DNA of 64,000 nt, taken from assembly GCA_963675135.1 (NCBI GenBank), contig OY776131.1, positions 31,787,381 to 31,851,380 of the forward strand. The letters run 5' to 3'. Source of the stretch: Galeopsis tetrahit (lineage: Eukaryota > Streptophyta > Magnoliopsida > Lamiales > Lamiaceae). Below are positions 1-11,880 of this stretch, piece by piece (position 1 is the first letter of the stretch; each line of letters begins with the position of its first letter). The position numbers were made by a program, and so were the translations under genes. Under the pieces are notes generated by a model. It made no database searches. It was not told the DNA's origin and saw only the letters and a list, made by a program, of their open reading frames with translations.

Positions 1-2
1 TT

Positions 3-1607
3 GGTGAGTCTACTAAAGGTGTCAAAACCAGAAGACAACTGCTTGATTCTAAGGCAGAACCTAGTAATTCTTTGTTCTGCTGGTGCTGCTTCTTATCTTC
101 CATTGAGCCTAAAATTGTGAAAGAAGCTTTATCTGATAGTAACTGGATAATTGCTATGCAAGATGAACTAAACCAGTTTACTAGAAATGATGTATGGGAA
201 CTCGTAGAGAGACCTACTGATCACAATGTGGTAGGTACTAAGTGGATTTTTAAAAATAAGAAAGATGAGAATGATCTTGTTGTTAGAAATAAGGCTAGAT
301 TAGTTGCTCAGGGCTACTCTCAAGCTAAGGGTATTGATTATGATGAAACATTTGCACCTGTAGCTAGACTAGAAGCTATAAGATTGTTCCTTGCTTATGC
401 TGCTTATATTAAATTCACTGTGTATCAAATGGATGTCAAAAGTGCATTTTTAAATGGTATACTTGCTGAAGAAGTTTATGTAGAACAACCTACTGGCTTT
501 GAGGTAAATGACAATCAAGTATACAGGTTGAAGAAAACACTATATGGTCTGAAGCAAGCCCCAAGAGCCTAGTATGACACCCTCTCTCTATTCTTACTTG
601 AAAATGGTTTTACTAAGGGCAAAGTAGATCGTACTTTGTTCAGAAGACAAGAAGGTAAAGACATTTTACTTGTCCAAATTTATGTTGATGATATAATATT
701 TGGATCTCCTAACAAAAGCATGAGTGAAAGCTTTTCAAAGCTCATGCAAAGTAAGTTTGAAATGTCGATGATGGGAGAAATGACATACTTTCTTGGACTT
801 CAAGTAAAGCAATCATCTGAAGGAATCTTTATCAATCAAGCAAAATATACAAGAAATCTATTAGATAAATTTGGTATCAAGACCTGTAAAACAGTTGGAG
901 TACCAATGCTACCTACATACAAAATGGATCCAGATGATCGAGGTAAGTGTGCTGACCAATTCCATTATCGAGCTTTAATTGTTTCTTTACTCTATTTGAC
1001 TGCTAGTTGGCCAGATATTGCATTTGCAGTAGGTGTATGTGCTAGATTTCAGGCCAATCCCAAAGAAAGTCATGTGGAGACTTCTAAAAGGATATTGAAA
1101 TATCTAAAGGGTACGATTAATCGAGGTTTGTGGTATTCTATAGATGATGATTTATCCCTAAGTGGTTATTCAGATTCTAACTTTGGTGGTTGCAGGATAG
1201 ATAGAAAATCAACTTCTGGTTCATGCCAATTTTTAGGTTCTAAACTCATTTCATGGTTTTCTAAGAAACAAACAAGTGTGGCAACTTCTACAACTGAAGC
1301 AGAATATATGGCCGCTGGAAGTTGTTGTAGTCAGCTTGTTTGGCTAATGCAACAACTTAGAGACTACAATATTGTGGAATCTAATGTACCTATATTCTGT
1401 GACAGCAATAGTGCAATTGCCATCACTCAAAATCCCGTTTTACATACCAGATGCAAGCATGTAGATGTTAGGCATCATTTTATTAGGGATCATGTTGAAA
1501 AGAAAAACATAAGTATGGAAAATATCCATACTGATATTCAGAGAGCTGACATTTTCACAAAACCTTTGGCTGAAACTAGATTTATAGAGCTTTGCATAAG
1601 TTTATGA
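3..1607 (+). pseudogene. copia pol fragment: reverse transcriptase and RNase H, one in-frame stop
   Basis: One reading frame is open from base 3 to a TAG at 570-572 and continues in the same frame to 1607. The first part is the start of the copia reverse transcriptase (DVWELVERP, KWIFKNKK, ARLVAQGYSQ, DVKSAFLNG, LYGLKQAPRA). The stop falls where copia RTs have a tryptophan after PRA, so a TGG to TAG change is the likely cause. After it come the catalytic YVDD (681-692) and the RNase H domain (SGYSDSNFGG, STTEAEYMAA, CDSNSAIAI, HVDVRHHFIRD, ADIFTKPLA). The start lies outside the window. The catalytic aspartates look intact, so the premature stop is the only visible lesion in this stretch. Confidence 0.9.
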
Positions 1608-2856
1608 TTGATAGATATGGATCCTGCATGAATATAGAGAACTGTACTAACATTGCAGGTACTGAGCCGATACCAAGAACAGTACACCAAGAAGGGTAAT
1701 TCAGAAGGACAGACCATGCCAAGACCACTACATTCATCACAATCAGGTAAAAAGGTTACTAAGGTGCCTAATCCCGATGAGGAAGCTGGTAAAGCTGGGG
1801 GAATTGAGAATATACATTTAAGGGGGAATCTATGATTTCTTAAATATCCTTTATGTTGACTCAGAGCATTAGTCACCTTAGAACAAACCTTACAAATACC
1901 TTATGTTAATTATTGTTTACTGATCTGTACTGTATTTCACCATTTATCCATGAACTAACACGTCTACCAAGGTGAAACAGGCACAGAAGAGGAGTTCTCC
2001 ACTGAAGGGGGAACTGATCTGATTACATATTTGATCTGCCTGCAAATCTGATCTGATTACAACATTTAGCTGTCTATAGACCTGTTCTGATTATTGAATT
2101 GATTTGTCTACAGAACTGTTCTGATTACAAAATTAATTTGTCTACAGAACTGATCTGACTACATAATCAATATTTCTACAGAACTGATCTGACTACTGAT
2201 TAAACTGTCTACAGAGCTTATTTGATTACAGGAAAGTCTGTCTACATAATAGAACTGATCTGAGAAAGTACTGTGCTGATACCAAGAAGTACTCAAAATG
2301 TCAAGAAACTAACAATCAGAAGAGTTGGGGAACTGATCTGAGGATTACTATGCTGACCCAACTACTGATCTGATCCTCGAAAAGTGTACTCAGCTGATCA
2401 CAGTACTCAGCTGAATCTAGATAAGTAAATTTTATTATCATAAAAGCAAGAAAATGAAGTAAAGTGTGCTTGGAAACAACTGTGCAGAACAGTACTTTGC
2501 CTTAGAAAATTCTAAGTCAAGATCTGTTCAAGATTAGATCATTTATAGAGAAGATTTATACACTCCTCTATTTTTGACCTAATTTTAAGCGGTGTATTAA
2601 TCATCACCAGTTGGCTCCAAAATTGGAAAGGGTTATTGAATCTGGAACGTTTTTTAAATTTACGGATTTCAAGACTCAATCCAAACCACACAACGTGTGA
2701 ATCTAATTTAATCCAAGCCCTAGATTTGCCTTGAATTAGATATCCACGATCACATTTACTTCATCTTCTTCACTTAATCAATTCTGGAAACTCCAAGCTC
2801 TACATCTTTCTCAATACTCTACTATTCTATCTTCTACACTTCTACACTTCTCTCGA
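1608..2856 (+). other. spacer between pol and the extra ORF, with degenerate short repeats
   Basis: No long ORF. From about 2015 to 2270 a phrase resembling gtctacagaactgatctg recurs at roughly 35-40 base spacing with substitutions. The actgatctg word recurs in the 3' LTR and in the LTR-proximal DNA, so it is part of the element. The last 150 bases before 2857 are rich in ctc and ttc, like a leader before the next ORF. Confidence 0.5.
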
Positions 2857-5800
2857 ATGGCGATTATCGATATTTTGAACGAGTCTAATGAAGTTGTAGG
2901 TACGTTCAATCCGACCAGATGGATAAAAGAGAAGGGCATTTTCGTTGAGAATGCGGTATACTTCCATGGAAGACAGAATCAAGAGAATCAAGCGATCCTC
3001 ACCATGTGTGAAGAACGCGGGCTAAGAAAGTATTTAGAATCATTCCCCAAGATGGTTTTTGAACCTGAGGCAATGGAATTCTATCTACAGCTCCAAGGCG
3101 ACGTCAATGGTGTTCGTTCGATGCTCTCAGGACATAGAGTTGTAATTACCAGAGAAACTCTTGGAATAACATTCGATTTACCCGAGTATATGGCAGGTCA
3201 AGAAAAAGCTTGCGTGGGTAGAAGGACTGGTGAAGAACCCAAGTCGTTGAACAATCTCAAAAAGGCTATTCTCCCAGCGGGCCTTCAGCTGTTAATGGAC
3301 ATTGCTGGAAAATGTCTATTAGAGCAACATTATAGCCAAGATGCTCTCACATATTTGAAGATTCGAGTCATGGCTGCAATTATTGATAGAGTCAATGGAG
3401 ATTGGCAAGGGTTTTTCTTGGGTAGATTGTTGAGTGAGAAAGACAAGGTGTTGTTTGATGAGGACAACAAGGAATTTTCAATAAAAGCAATGCTAGGGTT
3501 CGAAAACAAGTTGAGCATGATTGGAGTCCACATAAGAAATTTCATCAGGGTAAATTTCTGTTCAAGAAGGAATCAGTTAAGTTTGAACAGGAACAACAAC
3601 CTCAAGGTTCTGGTGAATCCATGTTTCGGTCTGATGATGAAGAGCCTGATTAAGATCGAAGGTTAAGCATGATCCAAACAGAGCTGGTTTGAGGAGATTT
3701 AGGGCTGCTAAAGCAACCTCAGAGCAGTCAGAGCAGTCTATTGCTGCAGTAGAGAAGGAGGCTTCTGTAGACCAAGAGATAACTACTTCTAGCCTTGTTG
3801 TTTTACATAAGAGGACAAAAGGTAGAAGTATGTCTAGACCTAGGAGAATGCTCAAGAACACTTCTTCTACCCCTTCCAATTCTGACCCCATTCAAACCCA
3901 ACCTATTGATCAACAGCCTACTCGTTTTGATGAGTTTGTTCATTTCTCACCCATTCGTCAGAACACTCCTCCCTCATCCCCTCAGAACATTTCCTTTAAT
4001 CCCTCTCCCCATTCAAGTCCTCAAAACCAATCCACTCCACATTTTTCTCCTGAACCAATTCATGATCACTCTACTGAGCATGAATATATACCTTCCTCTG
4101 AACCCATTGAAATAACTTCTTCTCCTGAGACTGAATTTATCCAACCTAAACCTGTGTTTTTTATGGATTATCCAATATGTGATAAGGAAGAAGATATAAG
4201 GATGAGATTGAGGAATGCTCGTCTTAAGGAATTTCATGGTTTGGATCACAGCTCTATTGTTTTTGAACAACTTCTTAGGATAGGCACTTGGGTGTATCTA
4301 AGAAGAGTTGAGTTGAAAGAGTTGTTGGTTGTAGTACAAGGCATGGGTGGTTTTTCAGTCTTTAATGACTGGGAACAAGAGCAGAAGGAGGCAGCTGGTG
4401 TAAACTCTTTTACTGAGTTATTAACTCCAGAATCAGTGGTGCAATTGGTGGAAAGAATTACTGGATTTAAGTATGTTGTGGAGAACACTGTCACTGCTGA
4501 TGAAAATGTTGATACTGATGTTAACATGGAAGTTGAAGAAGAGCTTGCTGAAGAAGCTGATGAGGAAATTGATGTAGCTGATGACAATACAACTGAAGTG
4601 TTTGAGAACACAGTTGTAGTTGAAGATACTGAAGTCTTAGTGGAACAAGAATTGGGTGCTGAAAAGTTGGAGAGCACATCAATTAAAGTTGCTGGAAATA
4701 CTGTTCTTGAAGTTGTTCAAGAAGGAGTAAGAGCAGTTCTCGCTGAGATAGCTCAAGATAACTCTAGCTTTGAAATGTTGAAAAAGCACAATGAAGAGTT
4801 ACAAGCCAAGATGGAAGCCACTCTGAAATAATTTCAGGAAGCAAGTGAGAAGCTTGCACAGTTGACAGCTGTGAATTCTTATGAGCAAGTAATGGAGCAC
4901 ACAATGTCAAAGATCTATGATCTGCATAGATTGCAAGAGAAGAAGCTCTCAGCCGATCTTCATAAGAAATTAGAAGAACATCTCATTCCCTTGCAAATGT
5001 GGCAAGATGAAACCAAAAAGGGGGAAGAGAACATAATAAGAGTGATGGAGCAAACTCAAACTCAACAAGCTCAATTGGTTGTGAGTCAGGAAGAGCTCAA
5101 GGAAAGTCAAGATGAGCTGAAAGAAGAGATAATAAGTTTGAATTTGAAAATCAAGCTTAGAAGGCAACAAACAACTGAGACTCAAGGTGCAACATTTGTT
5201 GAGAAGAATATTGCCGAATCTTCTTCAGGAAAGAAAAGGAGAAAACTGATTTTAGATGATGAAGAAGAGGCTGAAGAGACTGGTAGAATTACCAGATCAA
5301 GGAGCAAGTTGAAACATGTTGTTTCAAGTAATCAACCTAGTGAGGAAGAGATGGTTGAAGCTCGGAAGAAGCTTGAGTTAATGAAGAAGAAACAAGTTGA
5401 AGCTGAAATGAAAAAGAAGAAACTAAAAGATGTTGAACCATTAAGCAAGAGATTTGAAAACAGAGTTGCTGCTTTGAAAAGGAAAATGAAACCAAAGAAA
5501 TCTGTTGGAAAAATCATAGAAGAGAATTATATGGATTTCATTGTTGATTCTGATAATATGAGTTATTGGAATGATTTGAAGAAAAGATGGCAGATTGCTA
5601 ATTTCATTGTTAAGAAGTTTGGTGACCATTCAAGCAAAGAGGCTGAATTTGCTGATTTTGAAGAGTTCATGATGAACATAGCAAGAGACTTCTGGGAAGA
5701 CATGTTATTAATAGCTGCTGCTGCAGAAATACAGATCTTATGTCCAGAAGAACCTGTATGGGAACCTCCAAGGCTTGAGAATGGAGAACCAGATTACAAG

Positions 5801-5905
5801 GAGATTGGTAATATTATTGCAAAGATTATCCAAGATGAAGGAATTACTGATCATAAACACATGATGGATATCAAAGCAAGGATGTATGTTGCATTCATAA
5901 TTTGA
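2857..5905 (+). pseudogene. extra ORF of SIRE-type element, coiled-coil protein, broken by a frameshift and a stop
   Basis: Three open stretches form one former ORF of about 1,000 codons. The first (2857-3666, starts MAIIDILNES) ends at a TAA; the second (3689-4831) is in another frame, so an indel lies near 3650-3690. The third (4862-5905) is in the same frame as the second and is separated by TAA at 4829-4831. The N-terminal part resembles uncharacterised proteins annotated in plants as putative plant transposon proteins. The middle is Ser/Pro-rich, followed by an acidic stretch rich in E, D and V. The C-terminal part is Lys/Glu-rich with long heptad-like helices, probably a coiled coil. 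Its position between pol and the 3' LTR is that of the envelope-like or extra ORF of SIRE elements, but I see no signal peptide or clear membrane segment. Function unknown. Confidence 0.7.
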
Positions 5906-6117
5906 AGAATGAAGAATGAAGATGAAGGACAAACTTACAAGATAACATTTATTAACCTTATCTTTATTTCTATATTTTATATTCTGTGATTATGTGTAAT
6001 ATGTGAATTAATTGATCTTAATCTGAATATGAATCTGAATTTTGAATTGATGAACTGTTATGATTGACTACATACTTAACTACTGATTTATTAACATTTA
6101 AGTAGTTTTGGCTTCAT

Positions 6118-6132
6118 AAAAAAGGGGAAAAT
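6118..6132 (+). other. polypurine tract of the SIRE-type element
   Basis: An uninterrupted run of purines (a-run, gggg, aaaa, then t) lies immediately before the TGTTGGG start of the LTR, the expected position for plus-strand primer formation. Confidence 0.8.
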
Positions 6133-7491
6133 TGTTGGGATATGGATCCTATAAACAATGTTCTAGTTGATGATTATATGTTTTGATGGCCAAAAGCAAC
6201 TTGAAGTTAATGATATATGTGGTTCTAAGTCATTCTAAATGAGTCATATAAAATAAGTTTACTGATCTTGATGAGTTATGAAAACTGAGTTTACTGATCT
6301 TAGTGTATTACTGATCTAATATATGAACTGTTAAGAACTAAGCTGATAAATGTATTGTATAGACAGCTTATAGTATAGGACTTAAATATACTCATCTGTA
6401 TATAGTTCAGTTGATGTATAGATAGGTTTTATATATGTGTAAGTGTGTATTCTATTGTATTCAGCATTGTAAAAGTTCAGAACAGTAGATTAGATCAAAG
6501 TCAGAAGACTAAAGAAGACTAAGGAAGATCATAAGACTACTCCAGAGTATGAAGACTATCAAAAGGAGTAAGATGAAGCTCAGAGATACAAGAGAAGTAT
6601 TTTTGAAGGAACAGAACAGTTATTGAGAACTGTGATGACTGACTAAGAACAGTAAAACTAAGAAGAGTAGTTTACTGTGCTGAGTTAGTAGAATTGAAGA
6701 ATAAGTTTGGAAAACTTATTTGAAGCGTAACTGAAGATATATTTGAAGATATGCTGACTTGGAAATATAAGTTTTAAGTTGGTTACAAAAAGAAGTTACA
6801 ACAAGAAACGATTAAGAGTTAGTTGAGAGTTAGTTTCACAAACTGCTAACTGTCATACTAAAACTTATAAATATCGTGTGATTTTCTACTTGAAAAGACT
6901 ACTGCTACTCAAGATATTCAAAGCATTCAAAGAGAATTCAAGTATTCAAGAATTCACAGATTTGAAGAAGATCAAACTGAGAAGAAGCCACCGTACTGAT
7001 CTGAAGAATCAAAGGCTACTACTGAAGATAAGTTTACTTTACTTTTTAGTTTGTGATTTGTTGTAAACAAGTTTGCTAGTATCTTATGAAATTACTAGTC
7101 GATCGAAGATATACCTGGAGGTATAATCGAAAAGATCAAAGTCTTAATCTTGGGGCTTTAAGCCACAAGAAACTCAAGAAGGAAGAGTTAATAAAATATC
7201 ACGACTGGAGTTGTGAGAGTGGATGTAGACATTTGTCGAACCACTATAAATCTTGTGTGTTGATTTACTTACTGTTTAATATTTGTTTAACATACATATT
7301 CAAGATCTAAATAAAAGTTGAGTATAAAACTGAAACTGGAAGTACTGATCTGACCCAGTAAGAACAGTACTGTTCAGAACACTATTCCGCATTAAAACTC
7401 TGATATTTTGAAAGATTTTGAAAAATCTATTCACCCCCCCTCTAGACGTTTTCTTAGGTTACTCAATCTTAACTCAACTTTGGGACCAACA
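6133..7491 (+). repeat. 3' LTR of the SIRE-type element
   Basis: Begins TGTTGG and ends CCAACA, giving a 6-base terminal inverted repeat over 1,359 bases. The polypurine tract abuts the left end. Near the right end it carries the C-run followed by tctagacg that is common at the end of SIRE LTRs. The small ORFs inside it are not genes. Confidence 0.85.
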
Positions 7492-8647
7492 ATACTCAAC
7501 TAATCTCGAATATGAACTTCTGTATGAACACTTAACTTGTCTATCCTATATGCAGTTTTAATCAATTAAACAAGTAATCAATCAAACAACAAATAAAACA
7601 GTAAAGTAAACAACACCAGATTTATAGTGGTTCAACAACTTGTCTACATCCACTCTCACAAACCCAGTTGTGAAATTTTTATTACTGATCTTCTCTTCGA
7701 GTAGTGTGTTCTTGTGGCTTTAAGTCCCAAGAAATAAGACTTCGATCTTCTCGATAACACTACCAAGTGTTTCTTCGATCTAACAACTAGTAGTTTTACA
7801 AGCAACTAACAACTTGAACAAAAACAAAACTTTAAAGAAAAACTTCTCTATCAGTAGTAGCCTTCTTAAATTTCGTCACTTGTCTTCTGGCTTCAACTTT
7901 CTGAACTTCAACTCTGTGAGTTTCTTTGCTTTGAATACTTCAATGTATGCTTCAGTGTATGCAGTTTGCTTCAGTGTATGTAGTTTCAGTAGTCTTGAAT
8001 CGTAGAATACCTTCAAGTATTTATAGACTTCTGAATATCAAGAACTTTCTGTTACCAACAACCTTTTCTTGATAACTGACTTCTAAATGTTTATTCTTAT
8101 CCTTCCACGCGTTTCTTCAGTTAATTAGTTATTTCATAACTAACTCTTCAATATATATCTTCATACACGTTTTTTACTCAAGATTTTCTTCTTTCACTTG
8201 CGCACTTGTCTAGTCTTCCATACTTAGACAAAACTTCAGTCTTCTTGTCTGGTCGCGAGTCTTCACCTTCCTTCAGTAGACTTCTATAAAGAACTATACT
8301 AGTCCTATCATCTAATCTTAACAAGACTATTACATTACTTTAAGCTTTATAATTTCAGCTTAGTCAACTTAACATTATACATCATTTACGAAAACTTATG
8401 AACTTCTATACATCGTTTAATTCGCTCATCATAAATCCTAATAAATATAACATAGTACTTATAAAACGTACTTGTCTTTTCTTCATACTTAAACTTTTAT
8501 TTTATACTTTGTACTCTACTGATCTTCCCAAGACGACTTCCATAACTAAACCAGTCAACACTTAGAAATATATTCAAGTCTTCTTTTTGGCTTATCAAAA
8601 CTACTTCAACATCAATTATGACTTGTATCAGAATTCATATTTCAACA
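7492..8647 (-). repeat. minus-strand SIRE-like LTR, interrupted at its 3' end by the element above
   Basis: Read on the minus strand this parallels the 6133-7491 LTR in order: a TGTTGAAATATG start (ending at 8647 on the plus strand), a gttttgat..gccaaaa motif, and near the other end a gtggatgtagacaagttgt block followed by gaaccactataaat. It stops abruptly at 7492, exactly where the plus-strand LTR ends, so its last 150-200 bases should lie left of the window. No polypurine tract is visible beyond 8647, so it is a solo LTR or a 5' LTR. Confidence 0.7.
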
Positions 8648-8939
8648 AATCTTAATACTCTATATATTTGTGAGATTAAAATGGGTAATAACACAATTTT
8701 ACCCATATACTACAATCTCTCTCTTCAAAATCTTCTATTTTAATATTAAAATAATAATTTACATATTATCTACTCATAATTAAATTATTTATTTAAAATT
8801 TTAAATCTTATTTTATCTTAATACGGCTGTGATTATGATTTGATAATAATTTACTTATTATTTACTCATAAATTTTTAATAATTTTAAATTTAAATTTTG
8901 AATAAGCTAATTATTTTCTCAACTAACTCAACTATCTAA
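8648..8939. other. AT-rich intergenic DNA
   Basis: No ORF or recognisable repeat seen. It separates the minus-strand LTR from the Helitron. Confidence 0.5.
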
Positions 8940-9960
8940 TCTTTTTATAGTTGAAACTCTCATGTCATTATCTCATTTTCGGTCACTTAATTTTTTTTTA
9001 AAGAGTTATATAATTTCTTTTCGTATAGAAAATGTCAATCTATTCTCCAATCTCTGTTATCGGAAAGGTTGAGGAAAGAAAACGTTTTTTACAAATTTAT
9101 TTTGATTGTTTTATGCAATGCATTGTTATCCTAGGTTAGATTATGTTTTAATCATTAATTGTTTTTTTTAGTAGAAGAATTGTCTAGTACTTATATTTAT
9201 AATTTAATAGTAGTACTTTATTAATAGATTATTTTAATATTTTATAGATTAACCCTTTTTAATAATTTGTTATCTTTATCTCTTTAATGTTCTAGACACT
9301 CATTCTCCAATATTAGAAGTATCATATTTTAAAAAAAATTGGTTATATATTTTTAGTACTTTATTATTAGATCGTTTTAATATTTCATAGTTTAATATTT
9401 TTTAATAATTTGTTATATTTTTTCTCTTTATTTTAGCACTTGATGAAAATGAATATGTGGATAATGAAGGAGAAATAAATATCTATTTTTTTTTTATTTG
9501 GACCATTTTTGTTAAGTTTGATTAAGGTGTAATTTTTTTAATGTTGAACTTATAATTCCTTATTATAAGGGGAATATTCGTGTTTCATTTTACTTATAAA
9601 ATTACTTATACATGTTGGTTCTTAAGTTTTATAAGTTTTTTTTTTTTTTTACAACCATTCAAATTTAAATAATTATCTTATAAACCAATAAACTAGGAAA
9701 ACAGTTTTAAAAATTCTCCAAATATTCTCGAGAGGTAATTTGTGATAACTCTTGAATACGTGGGTTTATAATAGTATTAAAAATATTACAATAATAATTA
9801 TAAATTAATAATTTATAAAAATATATACATTATAAATATATTTAAAAAATAATAATAATTTCCACAAACTATAACAATAAAAAATGTATAAAAATTAATA
9901 TAATATTTAAAATTATTATTTTAATAAATCGACCCGCGTAAAACGCGGGCATACGACTAG
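8940..9960 (+). mobile_element. non-autonomous Helitron
   Basis: The right end is typical: a hairpin cccgcg-taaaa-cgcggg at 9933-9949, seven bases later CTAG at 9957-9960, and the next base is T. The proposed left end is TC at 8940-8941, preceded by A and followed by a tttttatagttgaaactct-like terminus as in other plant Helitrons. Helitrons insert between A and T without a target duplication, which fits both flanks. There is no Rep/helicase ORF in the 1.02 kb. The right end is strong, the left end tentative. Confidence 0.6.
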
Positions 9961-10149
9961 TTCACTGTGTTTTCAAGATTTTTCTTCTTTTATCATTAAA
10001 AAAAAAAACCATCTCCAATAATTCTTCATTTTAGATTTCTAATAATTTGATCATTTCACAAGAAAAGTTATTCCCCTCAAACCACCTCCCATCAAGGTAT
10101 TTAATTAATAGAGATAATATTTATAGACGTACAACTAATATGTTCTTCT

Positions 10150-10942
10150 CACTACGAGAAAAAAAGTTTTCTGCCACATAACTTTTATCACATTATAAAA
10201 TAAATATTGTAAAAAGTATTATATAACCACATTAAAAAATTAGTGTGTTAATAGGTGTGTTTTTAAAGACATTGAATAATAAGTGTGTGAATATGTACTC
10301 AATTATCACACACAATAATAAACATTGTCTATTGTCACATCTCTATTAACACACTAAAAATAGATGTATTTATAAGTACCTTTTAAATACATTATATTTT
10401 AAATGTGCTAATAAGTATTTATTTACCACACTAAAAAAAAAATTGTGTTAATATTAACTCTAATGCCACATTATTATGTTAGAATTATAAAAAAATCAAA
10501 TTATATTAATTTTTTTTTTATTTTATATTGGCTTGATAAATAATATTTTTAAAAATATAAATAACAGTTTTATTTAATGAAATTTATTTTTTACTTAGAT
10601 GAAAATTTTATATTCATAAATTATAAAATTTTAATAATAAATAAAATTAATTTAAATTTTTAATCAACAAAAATTAAGCATTTTTTTCTTTCTAAAATCT
10701 GGTATACACACACTTTTTCTAAAATAAATGTTAAATTAAATTAATAGGCACACAATATACGATTTTTTAAAATATTTATAATATATTTATATTTGTGTAT
10801 TTTTTAATGCTAAGTAAGTTGTAGTAGAATGACAAAGTCTAATCCTTAGATCCAATAGGTACAGAGGTCGAGACCACATATAAAATAAATGTGATAATAA
10901 GTAAAATGTGATTATAGATATTTTATTATAACATTTTTTCGT
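10150..10942. mobile_element. CACTA-like element remnant
   Basis: The left end begins CACTACGAGAAAAAAAG, like plant CACTA termini. Behind it, a short motif of the form cacactaaaaa..tgtgttaat recurs in both orientations (about 10230-10460), as expected for subterminal repeats. The right end is decayed: ttttttcgtg near 10935 may be the partner of the terminal sequence. No transposase ORF and no clear 3-bp duplication. Confidence 0.35.
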
Positions 10943-11165
10943 GTCCTTAAAAGCAATTTTTTTTAAGTGTCTCAAGTGTTTTATATTATCTCATAGATAT
11001 GACCCAGAATTCATTTCAAGTCTCCTAGTTTGCTTTCTATAGCTACGTATGAATAGTAAATAAAATTTAATAATAAACACGTAATGCATAAATTTAATAG
11101 AATCATTTGAACACATTTTATATTTATGATAAATTTAAATAAAATATATAATATGCAATGTTATC

Positions 11166-11277
11166 TTTTTTTGATTACAAGTTAAATACACATCCCTTTT
11201 CCCCTCCCCATGACTCGAACCCAGGACCTAAGGCCTAGATAGTGGTGCTCTAACCACTTGAGCTATCCCACTTTGTC
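11166..11277 (-). mobile_element. tRNA-derived SINE
   Basis: On the minus strand it starts with a tRNA-like head having an A box (tagctcaagtggttagagc) and a B box (ggttcgagtc), and ends in a short A-run (T-run at 11166 on the plus strand). It is flanked by perfect 18-bp duplications, ataatatgcaatgttatc, at 11148-11165 and 11278-11295. Long target duplications show retroposition by LINE machinery. At 112 bases it is short. Confidence 0.85.
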
Positions 11278-11295
11278 ATAATATGCAATGTTATC

Positions 11296-11640
11296 GTATA
11301 TGATATTTTTTAATATTTTTCAAAATTTATAAATATATATTCCTCAATTTTTTTATATTGTCTCGCTATTTTTTTCCGATATTAAGCATGTAGGTTGTAG
11401 GTGCTTCGGATTAGATGATTGCAGACCCTAGAGAGGGAAAATGATTATGCTTGGATCCAGAACTTCATGAAAACTAGGTGGTTCCCCAACATTTTTTTTC
11501 TTTCAAAATACAATGAACGACTAACTTTTTTAACATGAACAATTCCACTAAATAACCCTGACAAAAGTTTGAAATAATTCTCGTGGTGGGATCATAAGTC
11601 ATAACACATGACTTAAAATCAAATCGATCAAATCAATCAC
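11296..11640. other. intergenic DNA, nothing recognised
   Basis: AT-rich, with no ORF above 60 codons and no terminal repeat seen. Confidence 0.5.
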
Positions 11641-11643
11641 TTA

Positions 11644-11877
11644 GGTTGTGTTTGGATAGGTGGATTTGATTTTAGGAAGTATTTTAATGAAAGGATTTAA
11701 AAATAGATTTCTAATGACATGGTTTTAGTGAGGATTTCAAATCCTCTCAATTTTAACTAAAAATTATGTGAGCAAAAATTAAAGCATTTGAAATTCGTTC
11801 ATAATCCAAACAAGTGGAGTGAATTTGAATGGTGGATTTAAAATTCATAGGTCAAATCCCTCCATCCAAACGGAGCC
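11644..11877. mobile_element. Tourist-like (PIF/Harbinger) MITE
   Basis: Terminal inverted repeats, ggttgtgtttggat at the left and the complement of ggctccgtttggat at the right, lie between TTA direct repeats (11641-11643 and 11878-11880). The TTA duplication and the tgtttgg core are typical of Tourist MITEs. 234 bases, no coding capacity. Confidence 0.75.
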
Positions 11878-11880
11878 TTA

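Larger units (their letters stand above)
1..7491 (+). mobile_element. SIRE/Maximus-type Ty1/copia retrotransposon, 5' part outside window
   Basis: In order it holds the C-terminal half of pol, a spacer of about 1.25 kb, an extra ORF after pol, a polypurine tract and a 3' LTR. An additional ORF between pol and the 3' LTR, with long LTRs, is characteristic of the SIRE/Maximus lineage of copia elements. Pol carries one nonsense codon and the extra ORF is broken twice, so this copy is not autonomous. The 5' LTR, gag, protease and integrase lie beyond the left edge. It appears inserted into an older minus-strand LTR whose remaining part starts at 7492; the five bases after the LTR are atact, the expected target duplication, but the left copy cannot be seen. 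Confidence 0.85.

Noticed and set aside
4246..4677. 143-codon Ser/Thr-rich minus-strand ORF
   Set aside because: Antisense of the acidic part of the extra ORF; composition mirrors that coding strand.
6878..7310. Small ORFs in the SIRE LTR
   Set aside because: LTR sequence; no conservation or motif.
11190..11275. tRNA gene on the minus strand (A and B box)
   Set aside because: No cloverleaf with paired acceptor stem can be made, and the 18-bp target duplications and A-tail show a SINE.
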